64,000 bases of DNA from assembly GCF_001422925.1 (NCBI RefSeq), contig NZ_LMNI01000012.1, forward strand, positions 736,195-800,194, read 5' to 3'. Every line of letters starts with the position of its first letter. The first letter of the stretch is position 1. Positions 26,516-34,531 of this stretch are shown piece by piece. The notes beneath the pieces are model-generated. The model was not told the origin of the DNA. It did not search any database and worked only from the letters and a program-made list of their open reading frames with translations. The translations under genes and the position numbers were made by a program. The stretch is from Microbacterium sp. Leaf288 (lineage in GTDB: Bacteria > Actinomycetota > Actinomycetes > Actinomycetales > Microbacteriaceae).

Positions 26516-27509
26516 AACCGCCCCGGTGACCGGGGGCGCGCCGGTCGCCCGCCCGAAGACCACCGGCCTCCATGTCGGCGACGCCGCCCCCGGCGTCGCG
26601 AAGGTCGACCCGATCATCATCGCCGACGACGTGCGCCGCTCGTTCGGCGGCGTCAACGCGGTGGACGTCGACCACCTCGAGGTCCCGCGTGGCGCCATCA
26701 CGGCCCTCATCGGGCCGAACGGCGCCGGCAAGACGACACTGTTCAACCTGCTCACCGGGTTCGATCGACCCGACCATGGGACGTGGACCTTCGACGGCAC
26801 ATCGCTCTCGGGCGTGCCCGCCTACAAGGTCGCGCGCATGGGGCTGGTCCGCACCTTCCAGCTCACCAAGGCCCTCGGCCTGCTCACGGTGATGGAGAAC
26901 ATGAAGCTCGGCGCGAAGAACCAGCGCGGCGAGAAGTTCTGGGGCAGCCTGATCCCCGCGCTGTGGCGATCGCAGGATGCGGAGTTCGAAGACCGCGCGA
27001 TGGTGCTGCTCGAGAAGTTCAAACTCGATGCCAAGGCCGACGACTTCGCCGCCAGCCTGTCGGGGGGCCAGCGCAAGCTGCTCGAGATGGCGCGCTCGCT
27101 CATGACCGAGCCGACGCTCGTCATGCTCGACGAGCCGATGGCAGGCGTCAACCCTGCCCTCACGCAGTCGCTGCTCGACCACATCCTCGACCTCAAGGAC
27201 CTCGGCATGACCGTCCTGTTCGTCGAGCACGACATGCACATGGTGCGCCACATCGCCGACTGGGTCGTCGTCATGGCTGAAGGCAAGATCGTCGCCGAGG
27301 GCGACCCCGATACGGTCATGAAGAATCCCGCGGTGATCGACGCGTACCTCGGCGCCCATCAGGAACTCGACCTGGGCGTCGTGACGGGCCGCATCGATGT
27401 CGTCCAGGCCGACCCGACGACGGATGCCGATGCCTCGGCCGCAGCGGACGCCGCAGCGCTCGTCGACGAGGGCGTGGCCGAAGAAGAGGAAGAGGAGGAC
27501 GGCAGATGA
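26505..27509 (+). CDS. livG: Branched-chain amino acid ABC transporter ATP-binding protein LivG
   Basis: This 334-residue ATPase powers the transporter. Walker A is LIGPNGAGKTTLFNLL, the signature is LSGGQRKLLEMARSLM, and Walker B is LVMLDEPMAGVNPAL. LivG-type ATPases end near AYLGAHQELDL; here about 50 further residues follow, rich in Asp, Ala and a closing run of Glu, which is unusual. The TTG start at 26505 is chosen because GGAG lies 7 nt upstream. It overlaps livM by 11 bp and livF by 4 bp (ATGA), so the operon is tightly coupled. Confidence 0.93.
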   Translation: MSSETAPVTGGAPVARPKTTGLHVGDAAPGVAKVDPIIIADDVRRSFGGVNAVDVDHLEVPRGAITALIGPNGAGKTTLFNLLTGFDRPDHGTWTFDGTSLSGVPAYKVARMGLVRTFQLTKALGLLTVMENMKLGAKNQRGEKFWGSLIPALWRSQDAEFEDRAMVLLEKFKLDAKADDFAASLSGGQRKLLEMARSLMTEPTLVMLDEPMAGVNPALTQSLLDHILDLKDLGMTVLFVEHDMHMVRHIADWVVVMAEGKIVAEGDPDTVMKNPAVIDAYLGAHQELDLGVVTGRIDVVQADPTTDADASAAADAAALVDEGVAEEEEEEDGR

Positions 27510-28246
27510 CCGCTCCCACCGCGACGGGCACTCCCGTCGTCGTCATCGACGATGTCCACGCCGGCTATCTGCCCGGGGTGAACATCCTCAACGGCTGCAG
27601 CCTCGTCGCCCACCAGGGCGAGCTGATCGGCATCATCGGTCCCAACGGCGCCGGCAAGTCGACGCTGCTGAAAGCGATCTTCGGGCAGGTGCACGTCCGC
27701 AGCGGCACGATCACGCTCGAAGGCGACGACATCACCGGCTTGCGCGCCAACAAGCTCGTGGCGCGTGGTGTCGGGTTCATCCCGCAGACCAACAACGTGT
27801 TCCCGAGCCTCACCATCGAGGAGAACCTGCAGATGGGGCTCTACCAGCGCCCCAGTGCCTACAAGGAGCGTCTCGAGTTCGTGACGGGGATCTTCTCCGA
27901 GATCGGCAAGCGCCTCAAGCAGCGTGCCGGATCGCTCTCGGGCGGCGAGCGCCAGATGGTCGCGATGAGCCGCGCTCTGATGATGGACCCGAAGGTGCTG
28001 CTGCTCGACGAGCCGTCGGCGGGCCTGTCCCCCGTCCGGCAGGACGAGGCCTTCATCCGCGTCTCGGAGATCAACCGCGCCGGCGTGACGTGCATCATGG
28101 TCGAGCAGAACGCCCGCCGCTGCCTGCAGATCTGCGACCGCGGCTACGTGCTCGATCAGGGCCGCGACGCCTACACGGGATCCGGCCGCGAGCTGCTGAA
28201 CGACCCGAAGGTCACGGAGCTCTACCTGGGAACGCTCGGCAAGTAG
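27506..28246 (+). CDS. livF: Branched-chain amino acid ABC transporter ATP-binding protein LivF
   Basis: This 246-residue second ATPase has Walker A GIIGPNGAGKSTLLKAIF, signature LSGGERQMVAMSRALM and Walker B VLLLDEPSAGLSP. The segment FIPQTNNVFPSLTIEENLQM is the LivF Q-loop region. It forms a heterodimer with LivG. Its ATG overlaps the livG stop in ATGA. It is the last gene of the operon and is followed by a 38-bp perfect palindrome that probably terminates transcription. Confidence 0.94.
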   Translation: MTAPTATGTPVVVIDDVHAGYLPGVNILNGCSLVAHQGELIGIIGPNGAGKSTLLKAIFGQVHVRSGTITLEGDDITGLRANKLVARGVGFIPQTNNVFPSLTIEENLQMGLYQRPSAYKERLEFVTGIFSEIGKRLKQRAGSLSGGERQMVAMSRALMMDPKVLLLDEPSAGLSPVRQDEAFIRVSEINRAGVTCIMVEQNARRCLQICDRGYVLDQGRDAYTGSGRELLNDPKVTELYLGTLGK

Positions 28247-28264
28247 CTGTCACAGCGCCTCAGC

Positions 28265-28302
28265 AGGAGGGGACCGGATGCCGCGGCATCCGGTCCCCTC
28301 CT
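28265..28302. terminator. 38-bp perfect palindrome ending the liv operon
   Basis: Two 19-nt arms (28265-28283 and 28284-28302) are exact reverse complements with no spacer. They contain GGATGC and GCATCC and are followed by TCTTCCCT. It lies 19 nt past the livF stop and probably terminates transcription from the left. Confidence 0.7.
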
Positions 28303-28376
28303 TCTTCCCTGTGCGAACGCCGACCACGTGCCCTGCGAGTGACGGGAAGCCGAGCGGGCCCCCGAACCAGAAGAGG

Positions 28377-28408
28377 AACGGCCCCGGGTCCGAGGACCCG
28401 GGGCCGTT
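28377..28408. terminator. Terminator hairpin after livK
   Basis: A 15-bp perfect stem (28377-28391 with 28394-28408) lies 16 nt past the livK stop on the minus strand. Together with the palindrome at 28265 it separates the convergent livF and livK transcripts. The gap between the two hairpins shows nothing else. Confidence 0.7.
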
Positions 28409-28423
28409 CACATCTGGGGACGA

Positions 28424-29704
28424 TCAGCCCTCGTACGGGACGTACTTGTTGTCGTCGCCGAACTGGTAGATGCCGATCGACGCCTCGGTCGGGTCGCCGA
28501 CCTCGTCGAACGTGATCGGGCCGGAGATGCCGTCGTAGTCGGCGACACCGCCACCCACGATGATGGCCGCGCACTCGGCGTACGTGGTGCACTTCTCACC
28601 CTCGCCGGAGCCGCCCGAGACCTCGACGAGCTTCTCGGCGATCGCGGTTCCGTCGGTCGACTTCGCCGCCAGGGAGGCCAGCGCGATCAGGATCGTGGCG
28701 TCGTAGGACTCCGCAGCGTAGGTGAACTCGGTGAGCGGCGCGTTGCCCTCGCCCTCGTTGAACTCCTGCAGCGCGTCGGTGAAGTCCGTGATCGCGTCGA
28801 GCGACAGGCCCGGGAACGTTCCCTTCGCTCCCGTCAGCGAGCCCGCCGGGAACTGGTCACCGAAGTTGGCGAGGTTGCCGTCGACGAAGTACAGGTCCTC
28901 CGCGGGGTACTGACCGAACAGGCTGGGCAGGATCGTCTTGACCTCTTCGAACGTGATCAGGGCGATCGCGTCGGGGTCGGCCGCGAGGACCTCCGAGATC
29001 TGCGCGTCGAAGCTCGTGTCACCCGTGTTGTAGGTGGGAGCCGCGACGACCTCGCCGCCGGCGGCCTCGAACGCCTCGGTGACGTACTTCGCCAGACCGG
29101 TTCCGTACGAGTCGTTCAGCACGATCATGCCGAGCGTCTGGTGGCCGTCCTCGGCGATGAGGTTGCCGAGCACCTCGCCCTGGAGGACGTCCGACGGAGC
29201 GGTGCGGAAGTACAGTCCGTTGTCGTCGTACGTCGTGAACGCGTCGGACGTGTTCGCCGGCGAGAACTGGATGACCCCGGCACCGGTGACCTGGTCGATG
29301 AACTGCAGCGACGTTCCCGACGACGCCGCACCGAGGATGGCGGAGACGTCCTCGCCGAGCAGGCGCGGGATCTCGGTCTCGTAGGCCTTGTTGTCGGTGT
29401 CACCGGAGTCGCCGTAGACGACGTCGAGGTTGAGTCCGGTGTCGGCGCTCGCCTCGTTGATCTGCGAGACCGCGTACGCGACGCCGGCCTCCTCGGGCGG
29501 GCCGAGGAACGCGAGGTTGCCCGTCTGGGGAAGTGCCGTGCCGATCTTGAGGCTCAGCTCCTCGACGGGACCTGCGCTCTCGCTGGCCTCGCCACCGGTG
29601 CCGCCACCGCCGCCGGAACAACCGGCGAGGACGAGGGCGCTGGCGCCGATGAGCGCGATGCCACCGAGGACGGTGGTCGTGCGCGAGCGGGTGAAGACGC
29701 TCAT
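28424..29704 (-). CDS. livK: Branched-chain amino acid ABC transporter substrate-binding lipoprotein
   Basis: This 426-residue periplasmic-type binding protein delivers substrate to LivHMGF. The N-terminus is a lipoprotein signal with lipobox LVLAGC (lipidated Cys29), followed by a Gly/Ser-rich linker. The mature part is a Leu/Ile/Val-binding fold: IGTALPQTGNLAFLGPPEEA, AILGAASSGTSLQFIDQ and MIVLNDSYGTGLAKYVTEAF. The ATG at 29704 follows AAGGAG by 5 nt. It is transcribed towards the livHMGF operon from its own promoter, so its dose can be set separately. The minus-strand frame stays open far upstream across copA; that is an antisense artefact. Confidence 0.94.
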   Translation of the reverse strand: MSVFTRSRTTTVLGGIALIGASALVLAGCSGGGGGTGGEASESAGPVEELSLKIGTALPQTGNLAFLGPPEEAGVAYAVSQINEASADTGLNLDVVYGDSGDTDNKAYETEIPRLLGEDVSAILGAASSGTSLQFIDQVTGAGVIQFSPANTSDAFTTYDDNGLYFRTAPSDVLQGEVLGNLIAEDGHQTLGMIVLNDSYGTGLAKYVTEAFEAAGGEVVAAPTYNTGDTSFDAQISEVLAADPDAIALITFEEVKTILPSLFGQYPAEDLYFVDGNLANFGDQFPAGSLTGAKGTFPGLSLDAITDFTDALQEFNEGEGNAPLTEFTYAAESYDATILIALASLAAKSTDGTAIAEKLVEVSGGSGEGEKCTTYAECAAIIVGGGVADYDGISGPITFDEVGDPTEASIGIYQFGDDNKYVPYEG

Positions 29705-29790
29705 GTTGCTCCTTGCTGTGCGATTACAACGGGAACGGCTCGGGCGCCGACCCAGTGCACTAAACCTAATCGCCGTCAAGCGTCGCCAAT

Positions 29791-29816
29791 GTTGCCTTTC
29801 GTTAACGATCTGTAAC
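29791..29816 (-). promoter_or_regulatory. Possible GlnR-type nitrogen regulator site upstream of livK
   Basis: On the minus strand GTTAC, TTAAC and CAACA follow each other with 6-nt gaps. This is the 11-bp periodicity of GlnR boxes (gTnAC-N6-GaAAC), though the match is partial. Nitrogen control would suit an amino acid transporter. Confidence 0.28.
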
Positions 29817-29938
29817 AGCTTGAAAACCGTGATCGGACCGTAATTCCAGACGCTCGCCGGGTTCCTCCGCTGTGGATAACTCGTCGGCCTGTTCGCGCGC
29901 ACCGCCGGAACCGATTCCGAGGCCGGCGCCGGCCTCCC

Positions 29939-29956
29939 ATACCCCTTGTGGGTATA
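29939..29956. promoter_or_regulatory. CsoR operator 1
   Basis: ATACCCCTTGTGGGTATA is an imperfect palindrome of the TACCCC/GGGGTA type bound by copper-sensing CsoR. It lies about 60 bp before copZ. Confidence 0.7.
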
Positions 29957-29972
29957 CACTGGAGCGACTGGG

Positions 29973-29987
29973 TACCCCTGAGGGGTA
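29973..29987. promoter_or_regulatory. CsoR operator 2
   Basis: TACCCCTGAGGGGTA is a perfect palindrome around a single central base. It lies 24 bp before the copZ start, next to its ribosome-binding site, so bound CsoR would block the promoter region. Confidence 0.75.
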
Positions 29988-30011
29988 TCCTCACGACCCA
30001 GAGGAGAAATC

Positions 30012-30221
30012 ATGGCTGAGGCCGAGTACACGGTGACGGGAATGAGCTGCGGGCACTGCGAGGCGTCCGTGCGCGGCGAGGTGTCGAAGCTCGAGGGCGT
30101 CAAGGACGTCCAGGTGAGCGCGGCCGCCGGCACGCTGAAGATCGTCTCCGCCGCCGAGCTCGCCGACGACGCCGTCATCGCGGCCGTCGACGAGGCCGGG
30201 TACAGCGCGGTCCGCGCATGA
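30012..30221 (+). CDS. copZ: Copper chaperone CopZ (HMA domain)
   Basis: This 69-residue single heavy-metal-associated domain binds Cu(I) through Cys13 and Cys16 in GMSCGHCEASV and passes it to CopA. The ferredoxin-like pattern VRGEVSKLEGVKDVQVS and DEAGYSAV is complete. GAGGAGAAATC precedes the ATG. It is the first gene after two CsoR operators and overlaps copA by 4 bp (ATGA). Confidence 0.95.
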   Translation: MAEAEYTVTGMSCGHCEASVRGEVSKLEGVKDVQVSAAAGTLKIVSAAELADDAVIAAVDEAGYSAVRA

Positions 30222-32512
30222 GCGAGACCTCGACCCCCGCCGCCCGGTTCGAACTCGAGATCGGCGGGATGACGTGCGCGTCGTGCGCCGCGCGGATCGA
30301 GAAGCGGCTGAACCGGATGGACGGGGTCGAGGCATCCGTCAACTACGCCACCGAGAAGGCGACCGTCACGGCTCCCGCGGGACTCGACCCGCAGGCGCTC
30401 ATCCAGGAGGTCGAGAAGACCGGGTACACGGCTGCTCTCCCCGCACCGCCGGCGACAGAGCCCACGGCTGAGGAGCCCGCCGACCCTGAGCTCACGAGCC
30501 TCAGGCAGCGACTGATCGGGTCGATCGTGCTGTCGGTCCCGGTGATCGTCCTGGCGATGATCCCGGCCCTGCAGTTCACCTACTGGCAGTGGGCGTCGCT
30601 GGCGCTCGCGGCGCCGGTGGTGGTGTGGGGCGCGTGGCCGTTCCACCGGGCCGCCTGGATCAACCTGCGCCACGGCGCGGCCACGATGGACACGCTGATC
30701 TCGCTCGGCGTCTCTGCAGCGTTCCTGTGGTCGCTGTACGCGCTGTTCTTCGGCCACGCGGGCATGCCGGGCATGACGCACACGTTCGAGTGGTCCGTCA
30801 CACCCGAGAGCGGCGCAGGCGACATCTACCTCGAGGTCGCCGCCGGCGTCACGACGTTCGTGCTCGCGGGCCGGTACTTCGAGCAGCGGTCGAAGCGCCG
30901 CGCGGGTGCCGCACTGCGGGCCCTGCTCGAGATCGGCGCGAAGGACGTCGCCGTGCTCCGCGCTTCCGGCGACGGCGTCGCCGAGGTGCGCGTGCCGGTC
31001 ACCGACCTCCGCGTCGGCGAGGAGTTCGTCGTGCGACCCGGCGAGAAGATCGCCACCGACGGCGTCGTGACCTCCGGCACCTCCGCCGTCGACGCCTCGA
31101 TGGTGACGGGCGAATCTGTCCCCGTCGAGGTCTCCCCCGGCGATGCGGTCGTCGGCGCCACCGTCAACGCGGGCGGCCGGCTGGTCGTGCGCGCGACGCG
31201 CGTCGGCGACGACACGCAGCTCGCGCAGATGGCGCGGCTCGTCGAAGACGCCCAGTCGGGCAAGGCCAAGGTGCAGCGCCTGGCCGACCGCATCTCGGGC
31301 GTGTTCGTCCCGATCGTGCTGCTCATCTCGCTCGGCACGCTCGTGGCCTGGCTCCTCACCGGCGCCCCGGCTTCCATGGCCTTCACCGCGGCCGTCGCGG
31401 TGCTCATCATCGCGTGCCCGTGCGCGCTCGGGCTCGCGACCCCCACCGCCCTGCTCGTCGGCACCGGCCGCGGTGCGCAGCTCGGCATCCTCATCAAAGG
31501 CCCCGAGGTGCTCGAGTCCACGCGCACGGTCGACACTGTCGTGCTCGACAAGACCGGCACCGTCACGAGCGGACGCATGTCGCTCATCGACGTCATGATC
31601 ACCGGATCCGCCGACCCGCACACGAACCAGGCGTCCGCGGCTCGCGCCGAGCTGCTGCGTCTCGCGGGCGCCCTGGAGCACGCCTCCGAGCACCCGATCG
31701 CGCAGGCGATCGCCCGCGCTGCGACCGCCGAGTCCGGAGAGCTGCCGCCGGTCGAGTCGTTCCAGAACGTGCCGGGCAAGGGCGTCTCGGGCGTCGTCGA
31801 GGGGCACGCGGTGCTCGTCGGCCGCGAGGCCCTGCTCACCGACTGGGCGCTGACCCTCCCCGACGACCTGGCTGTCGCCAAGGCCGCGGCCGAGGCGCTG
31901 GGACGCACACCGGTCCTCGCCGCCTGGGACGGCGCGGTGCAGGGCCTCCTCGTCGTCGCCGACCAGGTCAAGCCCACGAGCCGCGAGGCGGTGCGGCAGC
32001 TCAAGGCCCTCGGTCTCGCGCCCGTGCTCCTCACCGGCGACAACGCCGCCGCGGCACAGGCCATCGCCGACGAGGTCGGCATCGAGCGCGTGATCGCCGA
32101 GGTGCTTCCGCAGGACAAGGTCGCCGTCGTGACCGAGCTCCAGAGCGATGGCCGCGTCGTCGCGATGGTCGGCGACGGCGTGAACGACGCCGCCGCCCTC
32201 GCGCAGGCCGACCTCGGTCTGGCGATGGGAACCGGGACGGATGCTGCGATCGAGGCATCCGACATCACCCTGGTCCGCGGGGATCTGCGCAGCGCGGCCG
32301 ACGCGATCCGTCTCTCGCGCGCGACCCTCCGCACGATCAAGGTCAATCTGTTCTGGGCCTTCGCGTACAACGTTGCCGCGATCCCGTTGGCGGCGCTGGG
32401 CCTGTTGAACCCTATGATCGCCGGAGCGGCGATGGCCTTCTCGAGCGTCTTCGTCGTGGGCAACAGCCTGCGCCTGCGTCGCTTCCGCAGCCTCTCGACC
32501 GCTCACCGTTGA
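30218..32512 (+). CDS. copA: Copper-exporting P1B-type ATPase CopA
   Basis: This 764-residue membrane ATPase exports Cu(I). One N-terminal HMA domain has MTCASCAARI (Cys20, Cys23). The intramembrane metal site is Cys400-Pro-Cys402 in CPCALGLATP. The phosphorylated Asp444 is in DKTGTVTSG, the P1B-specific His-Pro is in SEHPIAQAI, and the hinge is MVGDGVNDAAALAQADLG. The actuator element is MVTGESVPVEV. Eight helices are expected. Length and motif order are normal. It lies between copZ and csoR and is expected to be induced by copper. Confidence 0.97.
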   Translation: MSETSTPAARFELEIGGMTCASCAARIEKRLNRMDGVEASVNYATEKATVTAPAGLDPQALIQEVEKTGYTAALPAPPATEPTAEEPADPELTSLRQRLIGSIVLSVPVIVLAMIPALQFTYWQWASLALAAPVVVWGAWPFHRAAWINLRHGAATMDTLISLGVSAAFLWSLYALFFGHAGMPGMTHTFEWSVTPESGAGDIYLEVAAGVTTFVLAGRYFEQRSKRRAGAALRALLEIGAKDVAVLRASGDGVAEVRVPVTDLRVGEEFVVRPGEKIATDGVVTSGTSAVDASMVTGESVPVEVSPGDAVVGATVNAGGRLVVRATRVGDDTQLAQMARLVEDAQSGKAKVQRLADRISGVFVPIVLLISLGTLVAWLLTGAPASMAFTAAVAVLIIACPCALGLATPTALLVGTGRGAQLGILIKGPEVLESTRTVDTVVLDKTGTVTSGRMSLIDVMITGSADPHTNQASAARAELLRLAGALEHASEHPIAQAIARAATAESGELPPVESFQNVPGKGVSGVVEGHAVLVGREALLTDWALTLPDDLAVAKAAAEALGRTPVLAAWDGAVQGLLVVADQVKPTSREAVRQLKALGLAPVLLTGDNAAAAQAIADEVGIERVIAEVLPQDKVAVVTELQSDGRVVAMVGDGVNDAAALAQADLGLAMGTGTDAAIEASDITLVRGDLRSAADAIRLSRATLRTIKVNLFWAFAYNVAAIPLAALGLLNPMIAGAAMAFSSVFVVGNSLRLRRFRSLSTAHR

Positions 32513-32523
32513 AGGAGCCCGAC

Positions 32524-32853
32524 ATGACCGACACCGCCCTCGAGCACACGCACTCCGACTCCGGCGAGCACTCCCACCACGGCTACATCACCGACAAGGA
32601 CAAGTACCTCAATCGCCTCAAGCGCATCGAGGGGCAGGCCCGCGGCATCCACAAGATGGTCGAGGACGAGAAGTACTGCATCGACATCCTCACGCAGATC
32701 AGCGCGCTGACCTCCGCACTGGAGGCCGTCGCCGTGGGTCTGCTGGACGACCACCTGCGCCACTGCGTGGTGGATGCTGCGCGCCTGGGCGGCGCCGAGG
32801 CCGACGCCAAGATCACCGAGGCCACGCAGGCCATCGCCCGCCTGGTGCGCTGA
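32524..32853 (+). CDS. csoR: Copper-sensing repressor CsoR
   Basis: This 109-residue all-helical repressor of the CsoR/RcnR (DUF156) family releases DNA when Cu(I) binds. The ligand triad is Cys52, His77 and Cys81; the 25- and 4-residue spacing equals that of Mycobacterium tuberculosis CsoR (Cys36, His61, Cys65). The core is YLNRLKRIEGQARGIHKMVE. The extra N-terminus is His-rich (EHTHSDSGEHSHHGY), which may add metal affinity. GAAGGAG precedes the ATG. It closes the copZ-copA-csoR operon and so is autoregulated through the palindromes at 29939 and 29973. Confidence 0.95.
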   Translation: MTDTALEHTHSDSGEHSHHGYITDKDKYLNRLKRIEGQARGIHKMVEDEKYCIDILTQISALTSALEAVAVGLLDDHLRHCVVDAARLGGAEADAKITEATQAIARLVR

Positions 32854-32856
32854 GCG

Positions 32857-33873
32857 CTACGCCGCGACGCGGCTGCGGCGGGCGTGGATGAGCGAATCGA
32901 CCGTGAGCACGGTGAGCGCGACCCACACGAGCCCGAAGCCGATCCAGCGCTCGAGGGGCATCGGCTCACCCAGTACGAGCCAGCCCACGAGGAACTGCAG
33001 GACCGGCGCGACGAACTGCAGCAGCCCGATGGTCGTGAGCGAGACGCGGCGCGCGCCCGCGGCGAACAGCAGCAGCGGCACCGCGGTGATGACGCCGGTC
33101 AGGCTGAGGAGCACCGTGTGCTGCCAGCCGTCCGCGCCCATCGTGAGCCCCTCGGTCGCGCCGACGATCACGAGCACGACCACCGCGATCGGCGTGAGCC
33201 ACAGCGTCTCGAGGGTCAGCCCGCTCACGGCGTCGACCGACGGGCCGACCTTCTTCTTCACGAGGCCGTAGACGCCGAAGGATGCCGCGAGCGTGAGCGC
33301 GATCCACGGGAAGGCGCCGTAGCCGATCACGATCACTGCGACCGCCGCCGCGGCGATGCCGATGGCGACCCACTGCGTCGGCCGCAGTCGCTCGCGCAGC
33401 ACGAGCACGGCGAGCAGGACCGTCGCGATCGGGTTGATGAAGTAGCCCAGGCTGGTCTCGATCACGTGACCGTTCAAGGCCCCGTAGATGAACACCTGCC
33501 AGTTGACATAGATCAAGAGGCCCGCGATCACGGTGAGGCCGAGCACGCGCGGCTGCCGGAAGATCGCTGCGAGCCGCGGCCACGTGCGGGTCACCGTGAG
33601 CAGCAGCGCGCAGAAGACCAGCGACAGCAGGATGCGCCACGCCACGATCTCCCACGGCCCGGTGGGCGCCAGGAGCAGGAAGTACAGCGGCAGGAAGCCC
33701 CACAGCAGGTACGCGGAGAACGTGAAGACCCCGCCGAGCCGGCGCTCCCTCGCCGCGGCCGCATCGGACACGGCCCTGCGGGTCCCGGTGGTGACGCCCA
33801 GGTCGAGCGCCGTCGAGTCGTCGAGCCCGTCCACCACGTCGCGATCGGGAAGGGCGGACTGCTCGTGACTCAC
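32857..33873 (-). CDS. rarD: EamA-family transporter RarD
   Basis: This 338-residue membrane protein is a RarD-type member of the drug/metabolite transporter superfamily, with ten predicted helices. The RarD segment SAYLLWGFLPLYFLLLAP near residues 53-70 and LLIYVNWQVFIYGALNGH are characteristic. A hydrophilic N-terminal extension of about 45 residues precedes helix 1. The substrate is unknown; the name comes from a chloramphenicol-sensitivity phenotype in other bacteria. It converges with csoR, leaving 3 bp. The GTG start at 33873 is 6 nt from TAGGCT. Confidence 0.88.
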   Translation of the reverse strand: MSHEQSALPDRDVVDGLDDSTALDLGVTTGTRRAVSDAAAARERRLGGVFTFSAYLLWGFLPLYFLLLAPTGPWEIVAWRILLSLVFCALLLTVTRTWPRLAAIFRQPRVLGLTVIAGLLIYVNWQVFIYGALNGHVIETSLGYFINPIATVLLAVLVLRERLRPTQWVAIGIAAAAVAVIVIGYGAFPWIALTLAASFGVYGLVKKKVGPSVDAVSGLTLETLWLTPIAVVVLVIVGATEGLTMGADGWQHTVLLSLTGVITAVPLLLFAAGARRVSLTTIGLLQFVAPVLQFLVGWLVLGEPMPLERWIGFGLVWVALTVLTVDSLIHARRSRVAA

Positions 33874-33879
33874 CGGGTC

Positions 33880-33885
33880 AGCCTA
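33880..33885 (-). promoter_or_regulatory. -10 hexamer of a leaderless promoter for rarD
   Basis: TAGGCT on the minus strand is separated by 6 nt from the GTG at 33873. It is identical in hexamer and spacing to the guaB3 promoter. Confidence 0.5.
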
Positions 33886-34009
33886 CGCCCGCACCGCCGG
33901 GGCGCGGCCCGCAGCCGAAGGGACGCAGCATCCGTTCTCCGTCGTCCATGGTGTCATTCCTGCCACCGTCGGACGACCCGCTCCTCCCCTCCCCTCGCCT
34001 CGCCTCGCT

Positions 34010-34071
34010 GCTCCGCAGTCGCTTCTGGTGCGTTGCGGGCCACCGGCTCCCACCCTTTGTGACTGCGGAGC
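34010..34071. repeat. 11-bp inverted repeat with a 40-bp spacer, upstream of rarD
   Basis: GCTCCGCAGTC (34010-34020) and GACTGCGGAGC (34061-34071) are exact reverse complements. A purine/pyrimidine-biased tract of repeated CCTCGCCTCG units adjoins on the left. It lies between the groES terminator and the rarD promoter; its role is unknown. Confidence 0.5.
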
Positions 34072-34095
34072 ACATCGTGTCGTGCACGCAGACGA

Positions 34096-34131
34096 CGAAA
34101 GGGCCGGATGCCGAAGCATCCGACCCTTTCG
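34096..34131 (-). terminator. groES terminator hairpin
   Basis: CGAAAGGGCCGGATGC (34096-34111) pairs with GCATCCGACCCTTTCG (34116-34131) with one mismatch and a 4-nt loop. It lies about 25 nt beyond the groES stop on the minus strand. The stem again carries GGATGC/GCATCC. Confidence 0.75.
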
Positions 34132-34154
34132 GGGTGCGCGTGGTGCGCGAGAAC

Positions 34155-34451
34155 TCAGCGAACGACGACCGCGAGGACGTCGCGAGCCGACAGGACGAGG
34201 AACTCGTCGCCGCCGAACTTGACCTCGGTCCCGCCGTACTTGCTGTAGATCACGCGGTCGCCGACGGCGACGTCGAGCGGGATGCGGTTGCCGTTGTCGT
34301 CGATACGACCCGGGCCCACCGCCACGACCTCGCCCTCCTGGGGCTTCTCCTTGGCGGTGTCGGGGATGACCAGACCGCTGGACGTGGTCTGCTCGGCCTC
34401 GACCTGCTTGATGACGATGCGGTCCTCGAGCGGCTTGATGGAAACCGACAC
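34155..34451 (-). CDS. groES: Co-chaperonin GroES
   Basis: This 98-residue protein forms the seven-membered lid of the GroEL folding chamber. The family pattern is complete: VSIKPLEDRIVIKQ at the N-terminus, the mobile loop EAEQTTSSGLVIPDTAKEKP, the roof segment VAVGPGRIDDNGNRIPLDV, and VIYSKYGGTEVKFGGDEFLV. No groEL follows; the gene ends at a hairpin and the next gene is rarD. Two CIRCE elements upstream show control by the heat-shock repressor HrcA. Confidence 0.97.
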   Translation of the reverse strand: MSVSIKPLEDRIVIKQVEAEQTTSSGLVIPDTAKEKPQEGEVVAVGPGRIDDNGNRIPLDVAVGDRVIYSKYGGTEVKFGGDEFLVLSARDVLAVVVR

Positions 34452-34484
34452 GGTCTACCTCTTCTTTCTTGAGACTAAGACTCG

Positions 34485-34511
34485 TTAGCACTCTGACGTT
34501 GAGAGTGCTTA
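34485..34511. promoter_or_regulatory. CIRCE element 1 (HrcA operator)
   Basis: TTAGCACTC-N9-GAGTGCTTA matches the CIRCE consensus at 17 of its 18 arm positions. It lies 34 bp before the groES start. Confidence 0.9.
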
Positions 34512-34531
34512 CGTCAGTCTAGGCAACCGGC

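Larger units (their letters stand above)
29705..30011. other. 307-bp divergent control region between livK and the copper operon
   Basis: The left third holds the livK leader and an A/T-richer stretch with 11-bp-spaced GTTAC-like half-sites. The middle is unremarkable. The right 75 bp carries two CsoR-type palindromes and the GAGGAG ribosome-binding site of copZ. I find no ORF of interest in it. Confidence 0.6.

Noticed and set aside
28424..32506. Minus-strand open frame of about 1360 codons running from livK across copA
   Set aside because: Only the livK part (to 29704) has coding character, a lipoprotein signal and a ribosome-binding site. The rest is antisense to copZ-copA and reads as Arg/Ala/Gly-rich shadow.
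34010..34071. tRNA gene
   Set aside because: The 11-bp stem looks like an acceptor arm, but no D, anticodon or T arm with a TTC-loop signature can be folded between the arms.
33878..34087. 69-codon minus-strand ORF in the groES-rarD gap
   Set aside because: It crosses the 11-bp inverted repeat, has no ribosome-binding site, and its end overlaps the rarD promoter. The sequence is Arg/Gly-rich noise.
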